In this document: piece by piece, positions 42,681 through 50,465 of the stretch
Position numbering within the stretch: the first letter of the stretch is position 1
Layout of the letters: each line of letters begins with the position of its first letter
NCBI GenBank assembly: GCA_937886325.1
Contig: CALABV010000051.1
Location: 17,634-81,633, forward strand
Direction of reading: 5' to 3'
Source: an uncultured Geobacter sp.
GTDB taxonomy: Bacteria > Desulfobacterota > Desulfuromonadia > Geobacterales > Geobacteraceae
Length of the DNA: 64,000 nt
Made by a program: the position numbers and the translations under genes
Notes under the pieces: generated by a model
What the model was told of the DNA's origin: nothing
Database searches by the model: none
The model's input: only the letters and a program-made list of their open reading frames with translations

Positions 42681-44051
42681 ATGCTTACACATTTTGCTCC
42701 TCTTGCCCTTTACATTCTTTCGATACCGGTGATGCTGGTTACGATCTTTCGTGTGGAAATCGGCATCCTGTTCTTTATGACATTTGTTCCCGTTATTGCC
42801 CTCATGAAGAAGATCGCCGAACTGCCGGGAGGTAACAACTTCGCCGACTATCTTCTTGTCGCAATCGTCATCGGATGGTTGTTCAGTGCCGCCAGGGAGG
42901 ACAAACCGTTGTTCATCAGCTCGCCGTTGAACGCCATTGTCATCATCGTCTGCATCGGGAGCCTTTTCAACCTGATCCGTGGCTACACATACATGTCCAT
43001 GCCAGGCGAGATCAACCTGACCCGTCTCATGGCATGGAAGAACTACATGATCCTCCCCCTGCTTTACTTCATCGGCGTCAACAACCTGGACACGGAAAAA
43101 AAGGTCCGGTGGGTCATCATCTGCTTGCTCGTGACGTTGCTGGCAATGGATTTCAACTTTTACAGCACGTTCCGCTGGATGAGGGCCGAGCATTACAGTG
43201 ATTCCATCAGGATAGAAGGGGCATTCAGTTTCCTGGGGCCCAACGAACTCGGCGTTTTCTATGCGATGTACACCATGCTGCTGTTCGGCATCTCCTACTT
43301 TGTGGAAGAGAAAAAGCTCAGGTACGCCATTTTCGCCGTGTGCGCCTGCAATCTCTACCCCATCCTCTTTTCCTATTCACGCGCCGCGTATATCAGCATC
43401 ATGGCCGGCCTCCTGGCGCTCGGCATCCTCAAGGACAGGCGTATCCTGCTCGCAATCGTTGTCATCGTTCTTTTCTACCGCTTCATTCTCCCTGTCTCGG
43501 TCGTGGAGCGGATTGACATGACCTTTCTCGAAAAGGAGTCCGTGAGTGAGCAGGCGGAACAATCGAGCGCCATGGACATCGGCGGTGTCGAGGTCGATAC
43601 CGTCGGCAGGAAAGAGCTGTGGGAGAAAGCCAAGATGTATTTTGCCGAGCAGCCGCTGTTCGGCATCGGATTCGATACCTTCCGACACAAGGAAGGGATG
43701 ATCACCCACAGCCTGTACATGAAGATACTTGCCGAGCAAGGGCTGTTCGGCCTTGCCATTTTCATTCTCTTTATCGGAGCGCTCCTCAGGAAATCCTATA
43801 TTTTGTTCAAAAAATCGGGGAGCAGTCTCGGCCGGGGAATCGGACTCGGTTTCTTCCTCTGCGTCGTCACCCACCTAGCCGGAAGCATCAGCGGCGACCA
43901 GTCACTCTACTACAACCTGATGGCCATCTTCTGGCTCTTCATGGGAGTTGTGGCGAGCTTTACGGTCAAATTCGTCACGGCCGGAGAATCGGCTCAGGAC
44001 GCCCCACACTTCGCAGGGAGAAATACGGAAACCTTGATCCGTAACGCCTGA
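42681..44051 (+). CDS. O-antigen ligase/polymerase (Wzy/WaaL-like), exosortase A-associated
   Basis: 456-residue polytopic protein with about 12 helices and one large periplasmic loop near residues 270-330, the layout of Wzy_C/WaaL proteins. That loop contains VDTVGRKELWEKAKMYFAEQ and FGIGFDTFRHKEGMITHSLYMKILAEQG, with the conserved His (THSLY) typical of this family. In exosortase A loci this protein is often called the probable O-glycosylation ligase; it either polymerises repeat units or transfers glycan. AGGAGAACC precedes the ATG. Confidence 0.88.
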   Translation: MLTHFAPLALYILSIPVMLVTIFRVEIGILFFMTFVPVIALMKKIAELPGGNNFADYLLVAIVIGWLFSAAREDKPLFISSPLNAIVIIVCIGSLFNLIRGYTYMSMPGEINLTRLMAWKNYMILPLLYFIGVNNLDTEKKVRWVIICLLVTLLAMDFNFYSTFRWMRAEHYSDSIRIEGAFSFLGPNELGVFYAMYTMLLFGISYFVEEKKLRYAIFAVCACNLYPILFSYSRAAYISIMAGLLALGILKDRRILLAIVVIVLFYRFILPVSVVERIDMTFLEKESVSEQAEQSSAMDIGGVEVDTVGRKELWEKAKMYFAEQPLFGIGFDTFRHKEGMITHSLYMKILAEQGLFGLAIFILFIGALLRKSYILFKKSGSSLGRGIGLGFFLCVVTHLAGSISGDQSLYYNLMAIFWLFMGVVASFTVKFVTAGESAQDAPHFAGRNTETLIRNA

Positions 44052-44218
44052 ATGCCGAAGGGAGCGGAATGCCGGGGTTTGAACGTCGCCGATGCCGGTA
44101 CGCCGGGAGAACTTCGTCGGACCGGTTCACCCCACGGGAATGCAAGAAACCGAGGCGTACCGCGAAGGCGAAGGCGTGAAGGCATCGCGAATTCAGGGGA
44201 GAAGGAAGCAAACACATC

Positions 44219-45358
44219 ATGGTCACATTCATTTTCTGGTCCGCACTCCTGATCGTCGCGTATACCTATGTCGGGTACACGGTTCTGATTCCGGCAATCG
44301 CCCTGTTCTTCAGGAAACCGGTAGCCTTCAGTGATTGCGAACCCCGTGTAACCTTCCTCATCACCGCCTACAACGAAGAAAAGAACATCCGCGCCAAGCT
44401 GGAACAGGTGCTTTCCCTTGACTACCCCCATGACAGTCTGGAGGTCATGGTCGCCTCCGACGGCTCCACCGATCGGACAGACGACATCGTGCGCGAGTTC
44501 GGCGACCGCGGGGTTATCCTGAAACGGGTGGAAGGAAGGGTCGGCAAGACCGCCACCCAGAACGAGGCCGTGAAAGACGCGAGCGGCGAGGTGGTTATCT
44601 TTTCCGATGCAACCACGGTCTATGAAAAGGACGCAATCCGGAAAATTGTCCGCAACTACGCGGATCCCGAAGTGGGCGCGGTGAGCGGCCGCTACGAGTA
44701 TGTCAACCCGACCGGCGCGCCGGTGGGTACAGGCACCATCCTGTTCTGGAAATACGAAAACTTCATCAAGAGCATGCAGACCCGCATCAGGACCATTACC
44801 GGCTGTTGCGGCTGCATCTATTCGGTGCGGCGGTCCGCCTACGTGCCCCTGCCGCCCGACATCATCAGCGACCTGATCGAGCCGCTCAAGATCATCGAAA
44901 CCGGCTACCGGGTGGTGTTCGAGCCCGAGGCGGTGGCCTACGAGGAAACCACGGAAAAGCCTGCCGAGGAGTTCGGCATGCGGGTGCGGGTCATCACCCG
45001 CGCCATGCGGGGTATTCTCTATGTAAAATCGCTCCTCAACCCGTTCCGCTACCCCTTTGTCTCCTTCCAGCTCATCTCTCACAAGGTCCTGCGCTGGATG
45101 ATCCCGTTCTTCCTGATTGCGCTTCTTGTCTCGAATGCGTTTCTCCTTGGCGCCTGGTTCTATAATCTCGCCTTTGCCCTGCAACTTGCATTTTATCTGG
45201 CAGCCCTTACGGGGCTTGCCTCCGACCGTTTCGGTGTGAAAATCCGCCTGTTTGCAATCCCTCTCTACTTCTGCGTGGTGAACGCCGCTTCCATGGTTGC
45301 CTTCCGGAAGACACTGAAGGGGCAGAAGATGGTGACGTGGGAGACGGTGAGAAAGTAG
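44219..45358 (+). CDS. Processive family 2 glycosyltransferase
   Basis: 379-residue membrane glycosyltransferase. N-terminal helix, then the GT-A domain: VTFLITAYNEEKNIRAKLEQ, VASDGSTDRTDDIV (first Asp), VVIFSDATTVYEKDAIRK (DxD-like), ISDLIEPLKIIETGYRVVFEPEA with the catalytic Asp and a C-terminal RxxR-type TRAMRG, followed by three to four C-terminal helices. Similar to poly-N-acetylglucosamine and hyaluronan synthase-like enzymes. A GGGTTC-type repeat begins six bases after its stop codon. Confidence 0.9.
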   Translation: MVTFIFWSALLIVAYTYVGYTVLIPAIALFFRKPVAFSDCEPRVTFLITAYNEEKNIRAKLEQVLSLDYPHDSLEVMVASDGSTDRTDDIVREFGDRGVILKRVEGRVGKTATQNEAVKDASGEVVIFSDATTVYEKDAIRKIVRNYADPEVGAVSGRYEYVNPTGAPVGTGTILFWKYENFIKSMQTRIRTITGCCGCIYSVRRSAYVPLPPDIISDLIEPLKIIETGYRVVFEPEAVAYEETTEKPAEEFGMRVRVITRAMRGILYVKSLLNPFRYPFVSFQLISHKVLRWMIPFFLIALLVSNAFLLGAWFYNLAFALQLAFYLAALTGLASDRFGVKIRLFAIPLYFCVVNAASMVAFRKTLKGQKMVTWETVRK

Positions 45359-45364
45359 TAAAGG

Positions 45365-45393
45365 CAGGGTTCAAGGGGTCGAGGGTTCCAGGG
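45365..45393 (+). repeat. GGGTTC-type dispersed repeat, copy left of the S23 gene
   Basis: Identical over 29 bases to 20061-20089 and in the same position, a few bases after the stop codon of a glycosyltransferase gene. Degenerate units (GGGGCGAGG, CCGGGGTTTCAGTGAAG) continue to about 45470. Confidence 0.8.
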
Positions 45394-45477
45394 GTCTAGT
45401 GAAAAGACAGAAAGAAAGGGGCGAGGATTCCGGGGTTTCAGTGAAGAAGGTGAAAAGCAAAGGGGCAAGGAGGGTGC

Positions 45478-45852
45478 ATGCTCAAGAATTACAAGGAACT
45501 TCAGGTATGGCAGAAAGCGTATCAGGTTTGCCTGGAAATATACCGGCTGACAAAATCCTTTCCGCAAGATGAGCGGTATGGTTTGACATCTCAAATCCGC
45601 AGGGCCGCGGTTTCGGTCCCATCCAATATCGCTGAAGGGTATGGCAGAAAAACGACGAACGAATACATTCAGGCGCTTTACATAGCGTACGGTTCCACAT
45701 GCGAGATTGAAACCCAGGCGCTCCTTGCCGGTGATTTAAAGTACGTAGGAGTAGAAGAGTTGCAGAAACTTCTTCTGGAAATCGGCGATCTTGAGCGAAT
45801 GCTGAAAGGGCTGATAAATTCATTGAAGAGTAAGGTCCAAAAAGATCCATGA
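45478..45852 (+). CDS. Four-helix bundle protein (S23/rRNA intervening-sequence protein family)
   Basis: 124 residues starting MLKNYKELQVWQKAYQVCLE, with IRRAAVSVPSNIAEGYGRKT and LLLEIGDLERMLKGLI, the signature segments of the S23 four-helix bundle family. Family members occur inside 23S rRNA intervening sequences and as free-standing mobile-looking genes; the molecular function is not established. Here it sits inside the exopolysaccharide locus and is bracketed by GGGTTC-type repeats in opposite orientation, which suggests the unit arrived as a block. AGGAGG precedes the ATG. Confidence 0.9.
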   Translation: MLKNYKELQVWQKAYQVCLEIYRLTKSFPQDERYGLTSQIRRAAVSVPSNIAEGYGRKTTNEYIQALYIAYGSTCEIETQALLAGDLKYVGVEELQKLLLEIGDLERMLKGLINSLKSKVQKDP

Positions 45853-45888
45853 TGTGCGACCTATCACTCGGCCCCTTGGACAATGGAT

Positions 45889-45952
45889 CCCTCGACTCCT
45901 CAACCCTTCAACCCCTAGAATCCTTGACCCCTAGAACCCATGAACCCTAGAA
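45889..45952 (-). repeat. GGGTTC-type repeat array (inverted) running into a start codon
   Basis: Four to five degenerate units of CCCCTAGAA / CCCTTGACC type, the reverse complement of the repeats at 20061 and 45365. The last unit overlaps the start codon of the next gene, so its first codons (ATG AAC CCT AGA) are repeat-derived. Confidence 0.75.
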
Positions 45953-46788
45953 TTATCAACGGCCTCAGCTTTGATATCGAAGACTGGTTCCAGGTGGAGA
46001 ACCTGAAAGGCGCCATCTCGGCGGACAGCTGGGATCGGTGCGACCTGCGGGTAGTGGAAAATACCCGGCGGATCCTTCGCATCCTTGAAAGAAGCGATAC
46101 CAAGGCCACGTTCTTCATCCTCGGCTGGATTGCGGAACGATGCGCGGGGCTGGTGGAGGAAATTGCCGCGGCCGGCCACGAAATCGCAAGCCACGGCTAC
46201 AGCCACGAACTCATCTACAAACTGGATGCGTCTGCATTCGCCCGGGACCTGGGTAGGTCGAAGAGCGTCATCGAAGCAATCACCGGCCGTCCGGTGCGCG
46301 GCTACCGCGCCCCCTCCTTCTCCCTCACCCCGGAAACGGGTTGGGCGCTGGACGTCCTCCGTGAACTTGATTTTTCCTATGATTCCAGCGTATTTCCCAC
46401 GTCGTTTCATGACCGCTACGGTTTCAAGGGTTCCTCGCGCTTCCCGTTCCGCCACCGGAACGGGCTGGTCGAGCTTCCCCTGTCCACGGTCAGGATCCGT
46501 CGCTTCAACCTTCCGGCAGCGGGTGGAGGGTATTTTAGGCTGTTCCCCTATATCCTCTTCCGTCACCTGGGACTGAGTATCAACCGGGAAGGCAAGCCGA
46601 TGATTTTCTACCTCCACCCATGGGAGCTGGACCCCGGTCAGCCGCGTCTGCCGATCCGGCGCGATTACCGCTTCCGTCATTACGTGAACCTGGACCGCAC
46701 CGAACCGAGGCTTGAAAGGCTCCTGAAGGAATTTCCGTTCGAACCTCTCGGAGACCTTGCGGAACGGTTTTTCTCTACCGCGGGGTAA
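45940..46788 (+). CDS. XrtA-associated polysaccharide deacetylase (DUF3473 type)
   Basis: 282 residues. The opening NGLSFDIEDWFQVENL is the signature of the exosortase-associated deacetylase group; ATFFILGWIAERC, EIASHGYSHELIY (HxxxH ligands), GYRAPSFSLTP and the C-terminal MIFYLHPWELDPGQPRLP follow. Expected to N-deacetylate the polymer or a precursor. The start codon lies in a GGGTTC-type repeat and has no ribosome site upstream, which is unusual for this operon. Confidence 0.93.
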   Translation: MNPRIINGLSFDIEDWFQVENLKGAISADSWDRCDLRVVENTRRILRILERSDTKATFFILGWIAERCAGLVEEIAAAGHEIASHGYSHELIYKLDASAFARDLGRSKSVIEAITGRPVRGYRAPSFSLTPETGWALDVLRELDFSYDSSVFPTSFHDRYGFKGSSRFPFRHRNGLVELPLSTVRIRRFNLPAAGGGYFRLFPYILFRHLGLSINREGKPMIFYLHPWELDPGQPRLPIRRDYRFRHYVNLDRTEPRLERLLKEFPFEPLGDLAERFFSTAG

Positions 46789-46817
46789 AGAGGCGAAGAC
46801 ACGTTTTCGTTACGGAT

Positions 46818-47966
46818 ATGGAAAAACACTATAGGATAGATGAAACAATCTTGCGGCTGCTCATGTGGTTCGGGGCGATTCTGATCCTCCATGCGCTCTT
46901 CGGATGCGCTTCCCCGCGCAGTGCCGCCGGGCCCGAGGATGAGCAGTACGGGAAATATCTGCGGCTGGTTCGCGCCCAGTTCAAGGAGGATCCGCTGATC
47001 GGCATCTGGCAGGGGAGCAAGGGAGGCCGTCCGGTGCTTCTGGCCGTGGTTCTGAATGACGAAGGCGGCTCGGAAAAGCTGAAGGCGGTGATCATCAACG
47101 GCGATGAATATGCCTTCGGCTACAGCAACGGGGACCCGTGGTTGTACGTTTCGCCCCTGGCGCAGAGGGGCGTGTATGCGGGCAAGGTTTCCCACAAGCC
47201 GCTGCTGTGGACCGAATGGTATCCGACGAAAGTGTCGCTCAACAACTACAACCAGTTCACGGAGTACGACGATTTCCCCGCCAATGTCAAGGCGGTCGGC
47301 GGCAAAGTCACCACCTACCTGCGCAAGGAGCCGCGCATCGTCGCCATCGACACGCTCCTCCGGGCCGGGGGGAGCGGTTTTCTCCTGTGGAATTCCGCGT
47401 ATATTGTGACGGCGAATCACGTGCTCGGGAAGGCCGCGAAGGTGTCAGCGCGCTTTCCCGACGGAACCGTGTACCCGGCGGAGCCGGTGGCGAGAGATGC
47501 GCGTCTGGACCTGGCAGTCCTGAAGCTTGAAGGGTTTACCGCTTCCGGGGAGAGGGGACTGCGCATCCAGAGATCGCCCGCGGTCGCGGCCGGCGAGACC
47601 GTGCATGCCATCGGCTATCCGCTCGGCGCGGCCCTGAGCAAGGACCCGAGCATCGTGTCCGGCCAGGTGAGCGCCACGTCCGGTCTCCACGACGCGGCCC
47701 ATCAGTTCAGGTTGACAGCGCCCATCAACCCCGGCAACAGCGGGGGACCGATCCTCAATACGCACGGCGCCGTGGTCGGTGTGGCCCTGGCGGTCATCCG
47801 TCAGCCGAAGATTGAAGGCGTTGCCTTCGGCATCAAGATCGGATCGTATCTGCCGATGCTGGAGAAACTCCCCTACACCTTCCCGGACGTTTCCGATCAG
47901 GAGATGGGGGCGGAAGAGGTCTTCCGGGCCTGTTCCCGCGATGTGGTTTTTCTTTTCGGAAAATAG
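46818..47966 (+). CDS. Trypsin-like (S1C/HtrA-type) serine protease lipoprotein without PDZ
   Basis: 382 residues with a hydrophobic N-terminus and lipobox-like LFGC (Cys30). After an unassigned region (40-170, GIWQGSKGGRPVLL) a complete triad is visible: His201 in TANHVLG, Asp231 in RLDLAVLKL and Ser308 in NPGNSGGPI. The protein ends soon after the protease domain, so no PDZ domain. Co-location suggests processing or quality control of exported exopolysaccharide-system proteins. The MITE-like repeat starts 40 bases downstream. Confidence 0.82.
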   Translation: MEKHYRIDETILRLLMWFGAILILHALFGCASPRSAAGPEDEQYGKYLRLVRAQFKEDPLIGIWQGSKGGRPVLLAVVLNDEGGSEKLKAVIINGDEYAFGYSNGDPWLYVSPLAQRGVYAGKVSHKPLLWTEWYPTKVSLNNYNQFTEYDDFPANVKAVGGKVTTYLRKEPRIVAIDTLLRAGGSGFLLWNSAYIVTANHVLGKAAKVSARFPDGTVYPAEPVARDARLDLAVLKLEGFTASGERGLRIQRSPAVAAGETVHAIGYPLGAALSKDPSIVSGQVSATSGLHDAAHQFRLTAPINPGNSGGPILNTHGAVVGVALAVIRQPKIEGVAFGIKIGSYLPMLEKLPYTFPDVSDQEMGAEEVFRACSRDVVFLFGK

Positions 47967-48005
47967 CGACCTGAAAAGCAAGGCTCTTCAATTCGATGAC
48001 CATTT

Positions 48006-48188
48006 AGAGCTTGTTCGTAAATAACGTTACGAGAGATCGCGCCCGGATTTATGACAGACTTGGCCGGGCTGATTGAGCAAAACCGCAAACGTAGCAGGGC
48101 TACGTCGAGGATTTTGTGATTGAGGCACGGTCAAAGATGGCGTGAAGACGGGATGCGACCCTGGAATGTTTATTTACGAACAAACTCT
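48006..48188. mobile_element. MITE-like element with 19-bp terminal inverted repeats
   Basis: Left end AGAGCTTGTTCGTAAATAA (48006-48024) and right end TTATTTACGAACAAACTCT (48170-48188) are inverted repeats matching at 18 of 19 positions. The 183-base unit encodes nothing. Its interior contains further self-complementary stretches (GCCCGG near 48041 with CCGGGC near 48064). Flanks do not show a clear target duplication. The ends look like those of a transposon family whose transposase is not in the window. Confidence 0.75.
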
Positions 48189-48234
48189 TAGTCAAAGTGC
48201 GCATTACCATTGCCTGCAGGGGAAAAGATACGAC

Positions 48235-49263
48235 ATGAATTTTCTTAAGCGGATGTTTTTCTTCCTGTTGTGGCTACTGCAGGTTCACCACTTCTGCAGA
48301 TATGTACATCGCCGTAAAGTAGTTGTTCTCGCATACCATGGAGTTGTAGATGATGACGACGGTGGTCTCTGGACGTTGCTTCCCGCACGCCGTTTCAGGG
48401 AACAGATAGAATATTTGAACAAATATTATTCGGTGATCTCTATCGACATGCTTGCCGATTTTGTTGAGGGAAAGGCCACGATTCCCGACAACAGTGTTGT
48501 CATAACATTTGATGACGGTTATCGGAACAACCATGATATTGCATTCCCGGTTCTGCTTGAATACAAAACCCCTGCAACGATTTTTGTGACCAGCGGGATT
48601 ATAGACAGACAGGAACTGTCGTGGTTCGATGAGATAGCAGTTTCTTTGGAAACCTACAAAGGGAAGCTTGAATTGCCGCCACTGGAAATGGCGGTATCAG
48701 TAACCGACACCAATCGGCAGATTGTCACCGAAATGCTTATCCAGAGGACGAAAAGACTTTGTCCGGACCTTCGTTCCACAGTTCTTTCGGTTGTAAGAGA
48801 TTTGCCCGCCAGCGGGGAAGCAAAAAGGCATCGCATGAAGGAGAATCTGATGCCATTGAACTGGAACCAGGTACGAACGTTGAACGCCTCCCCGCTTATT
48901 ACCATTGGAGCTCATACATCCGATCACACGATCCTCACCACATGCTCCCTTGAATACGCACGCGAGCAGATTCTAGAATCTAAACGCAGCATCGAACGGA
49001 ATATCAATGAGCATGTCGACTATTTCGCCTATCCGAACGGAACTCATCGGGACTTCGACGAGGATATACAAAACTGCCTGAAGGGGCATGATTTCAGGCT
49101 TGCATGCACGACAATCAAGAAATTCGTTGACAAGGGGACTAATCCTCTTGAGGTTGGCAGGTTCTGTGTGGGAAACGACCTGACGTCCTGGCTTCCCTAT
49201 TTCAGTTTGAATTTGTCAGGATTCAGCAGAATGCCTAGTTGTAGAAAACGTGTTGCGGTCTGA
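48235..49263 (+). CDS. Polysaccharide deacetylase family protein
   Basis: 342 residues; N-terminal hydrophobic segment (RMFFFLLWLLQVHHFCRYV), VVLAYHGVVDDDD, metal motif TFDDGYRNN, GAHTSDHTIL with HxxxH ligands and a late YPNGTHRDF motif. Closest in layout to the deacetylase at 39621. I chose the ATG at 48235; an upstream GTG frame begins inside the MITE-like element and is rejected. The element directly precedes it and may carry or separate its promoter. Confidence 0.87.
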   Translation: MNFLKRMFFFLLWLLQVHHFCRYVHRRKVVVLAYHGVVDDDDGGLWTLLPARRFREQIEYLNKYYSVISIDMLADFVEGKATIPDNSVVITFDDGYRNNHDIAFPVLLEYKTPATIFVTSGIIDRQELSWFDEIAVSLETYKGKLELPPLEMAVSVTDTNRQIVTEMLIQRTKRLCPDLRSTVLSVVRDLPASGEAKRHRMKENLMPLNWNQVRTLNASPLITIGAHTSDHTILTTCSLEYAREQILESKRSIERNINEHVDYFAYPNGTHRDFDEDIQNCLKGHDFRLACTTIKKFVDKGTNPLEVGRFCVGNDLTSWLPYFSLNLSGFSRMPSCRKRVAV

Positions 49264-49331
49264 AAGTGAGCCTTTTGCAGTTTCATCAGGTCCGGAGATC
49301 ATTGGACAAATAATGGAAGGCGGCCCCGCTG

Positions 49332-50456
49332 ATGGGTAAAACCGGAATTCTCTATATCATTCCATTGCTTTCCGGGTACGCAGGAACGGAAAGGCATCTG
49401 CTGGCATTGACAAGCAACCTGGATCGCAGCCGGTTTACTCCCCATGTGGCTTGCTTCCGCAGCAGTACCAAAGTCATACAGGCTTTTCAGGCGGCTGGAG
49501 TTCCGTGCACCACCTTTGAAATGACAAGGATCTACGGCATCGACGCAGTGAAAAACGCTCTGAAAATACGGCGCTATATCATGGAGAACAACATAAGGAT
49601 CCTTCAGACATTTCACCCAAAGGCCGATATGTATTGCCCTCTTGTCGGGAAACTGAGTTCCGTCCCACACATTATCTCAAGTCGAAGAGATCTTGGGTAT
49701 AATCGCAGTAACATAGTAGTACAGAAATTTATCAATCGCTTCGTGGATTGGTTTATTGCACCTTCAAACAAAGTCAGAGAATTCACGATGCGCCAGGAGA
49801 AGGTGCCTGAATCTATGTTTCGCATCATTTATAATGGAGTGGATACAGATCATTACAAACCGTTGGAAAACAAGAAGGATATGAGGTTGAAGTTGGGTCT
49901 GCCTGAGAAAGGCACTATCGTAGTCATTGTCTCCAATCTTTACAAGATCAAGGGTGTTGATTTCTTCATTAGAGCGGCACGCTCTGTGGCTGAAGTTATC
50001 TCCAATACTTTTTTCGTCATCATCGGAGATGGCAGGGAGAAGCAGAATCTACTCGACTTGACTGCAGAACTTGGTATGGGAGATAGAATCATTTTTACCG
50101 GTAACATTGCAAACGTGGTCGAATACCTCGGATCTGCTGATCTGTATGTTTGCTCCTCCCTTTCAGAAGGATTTTCTAACAGCATCCTCGAAGCCATGGC
50201 CATGGGATTGCCCGTCGTAGCTACTGACGTAGGCGGAAATCCTGAGGCCGTTACTGACGGTGTGACGGGATTTCTCGTGGAAAAGGGGCATGTTACGGAT
50301 ATTGCTGAAAAAATCATCTCCATTCTCCGGGACCCGGAACTCGGGCTCTCTTTAGGAAGGTGCGGCAGAAGAGTTACGGAAGAAAAATACAGCCTCAAGA
50401 AAATGATCCGTGAATATGAGGGACTTTATGCGGAACTGATTCATGGATCCAGATAG
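49332..50456 (+). CDS. Family 4 glycosyltransferase
   Basis: 374-residue GT-B enzyme. LLSGYAGTERHLLALTSNL is the N-terminal acceptor loop, VIYNGV-like IIYNGVDTDHYKP the linker, VVIVSNLYKIKGVDFFIRAA the nucleotide-sugar domain start, and SLSEGFSNSILEAMAMGLPVV the EX7E motif with both glutamates. Adds a sugar from NDP-sugar to the lipid-linked repeat unit; donor unknown. Confidence 0.92.
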   Translation: MGKTGILYIIPLLSGYAGTERHLLALTSNLDRSRFTPHVACFRSSTKVIQAFQAAGVPCTTFEMTRIYGIDAVKNALKIRRYIMENNIRILQTFHPKADMYCPLVGKLSSVPHIISSRRDLGYNRSNIVVQKFINRFVDWFIAPSNKVREFTMRQEKVPESMFRIIYNGVDTDHYKPLENKKDMRLKLGLPEKGTIVVIVSNLYKIKGVDFFIRAARSVAEVISNTFFVIIGDGREKQNLLDLTAELGMGDRIIFTGNIANVVEYLGSADLYVCSSLSEGFSNSILEAMAMGLPVVATDVGGNPEAVTDGVTGFLVEKGHVTDIAEKIISILRDPELGLSLGRCGRRVTEEKYSLKKMIREYEGLYAELIHGSR

Positions 50457-50465
50457 GACGTGGCG

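Noticed and set aside
48142..48234. Upstream GTG start for the deacetylase at 48235
   Set aside because: The extra codons lie within the MITE-like repeat, and the ATG at 48235 begins a natural anchor segment.
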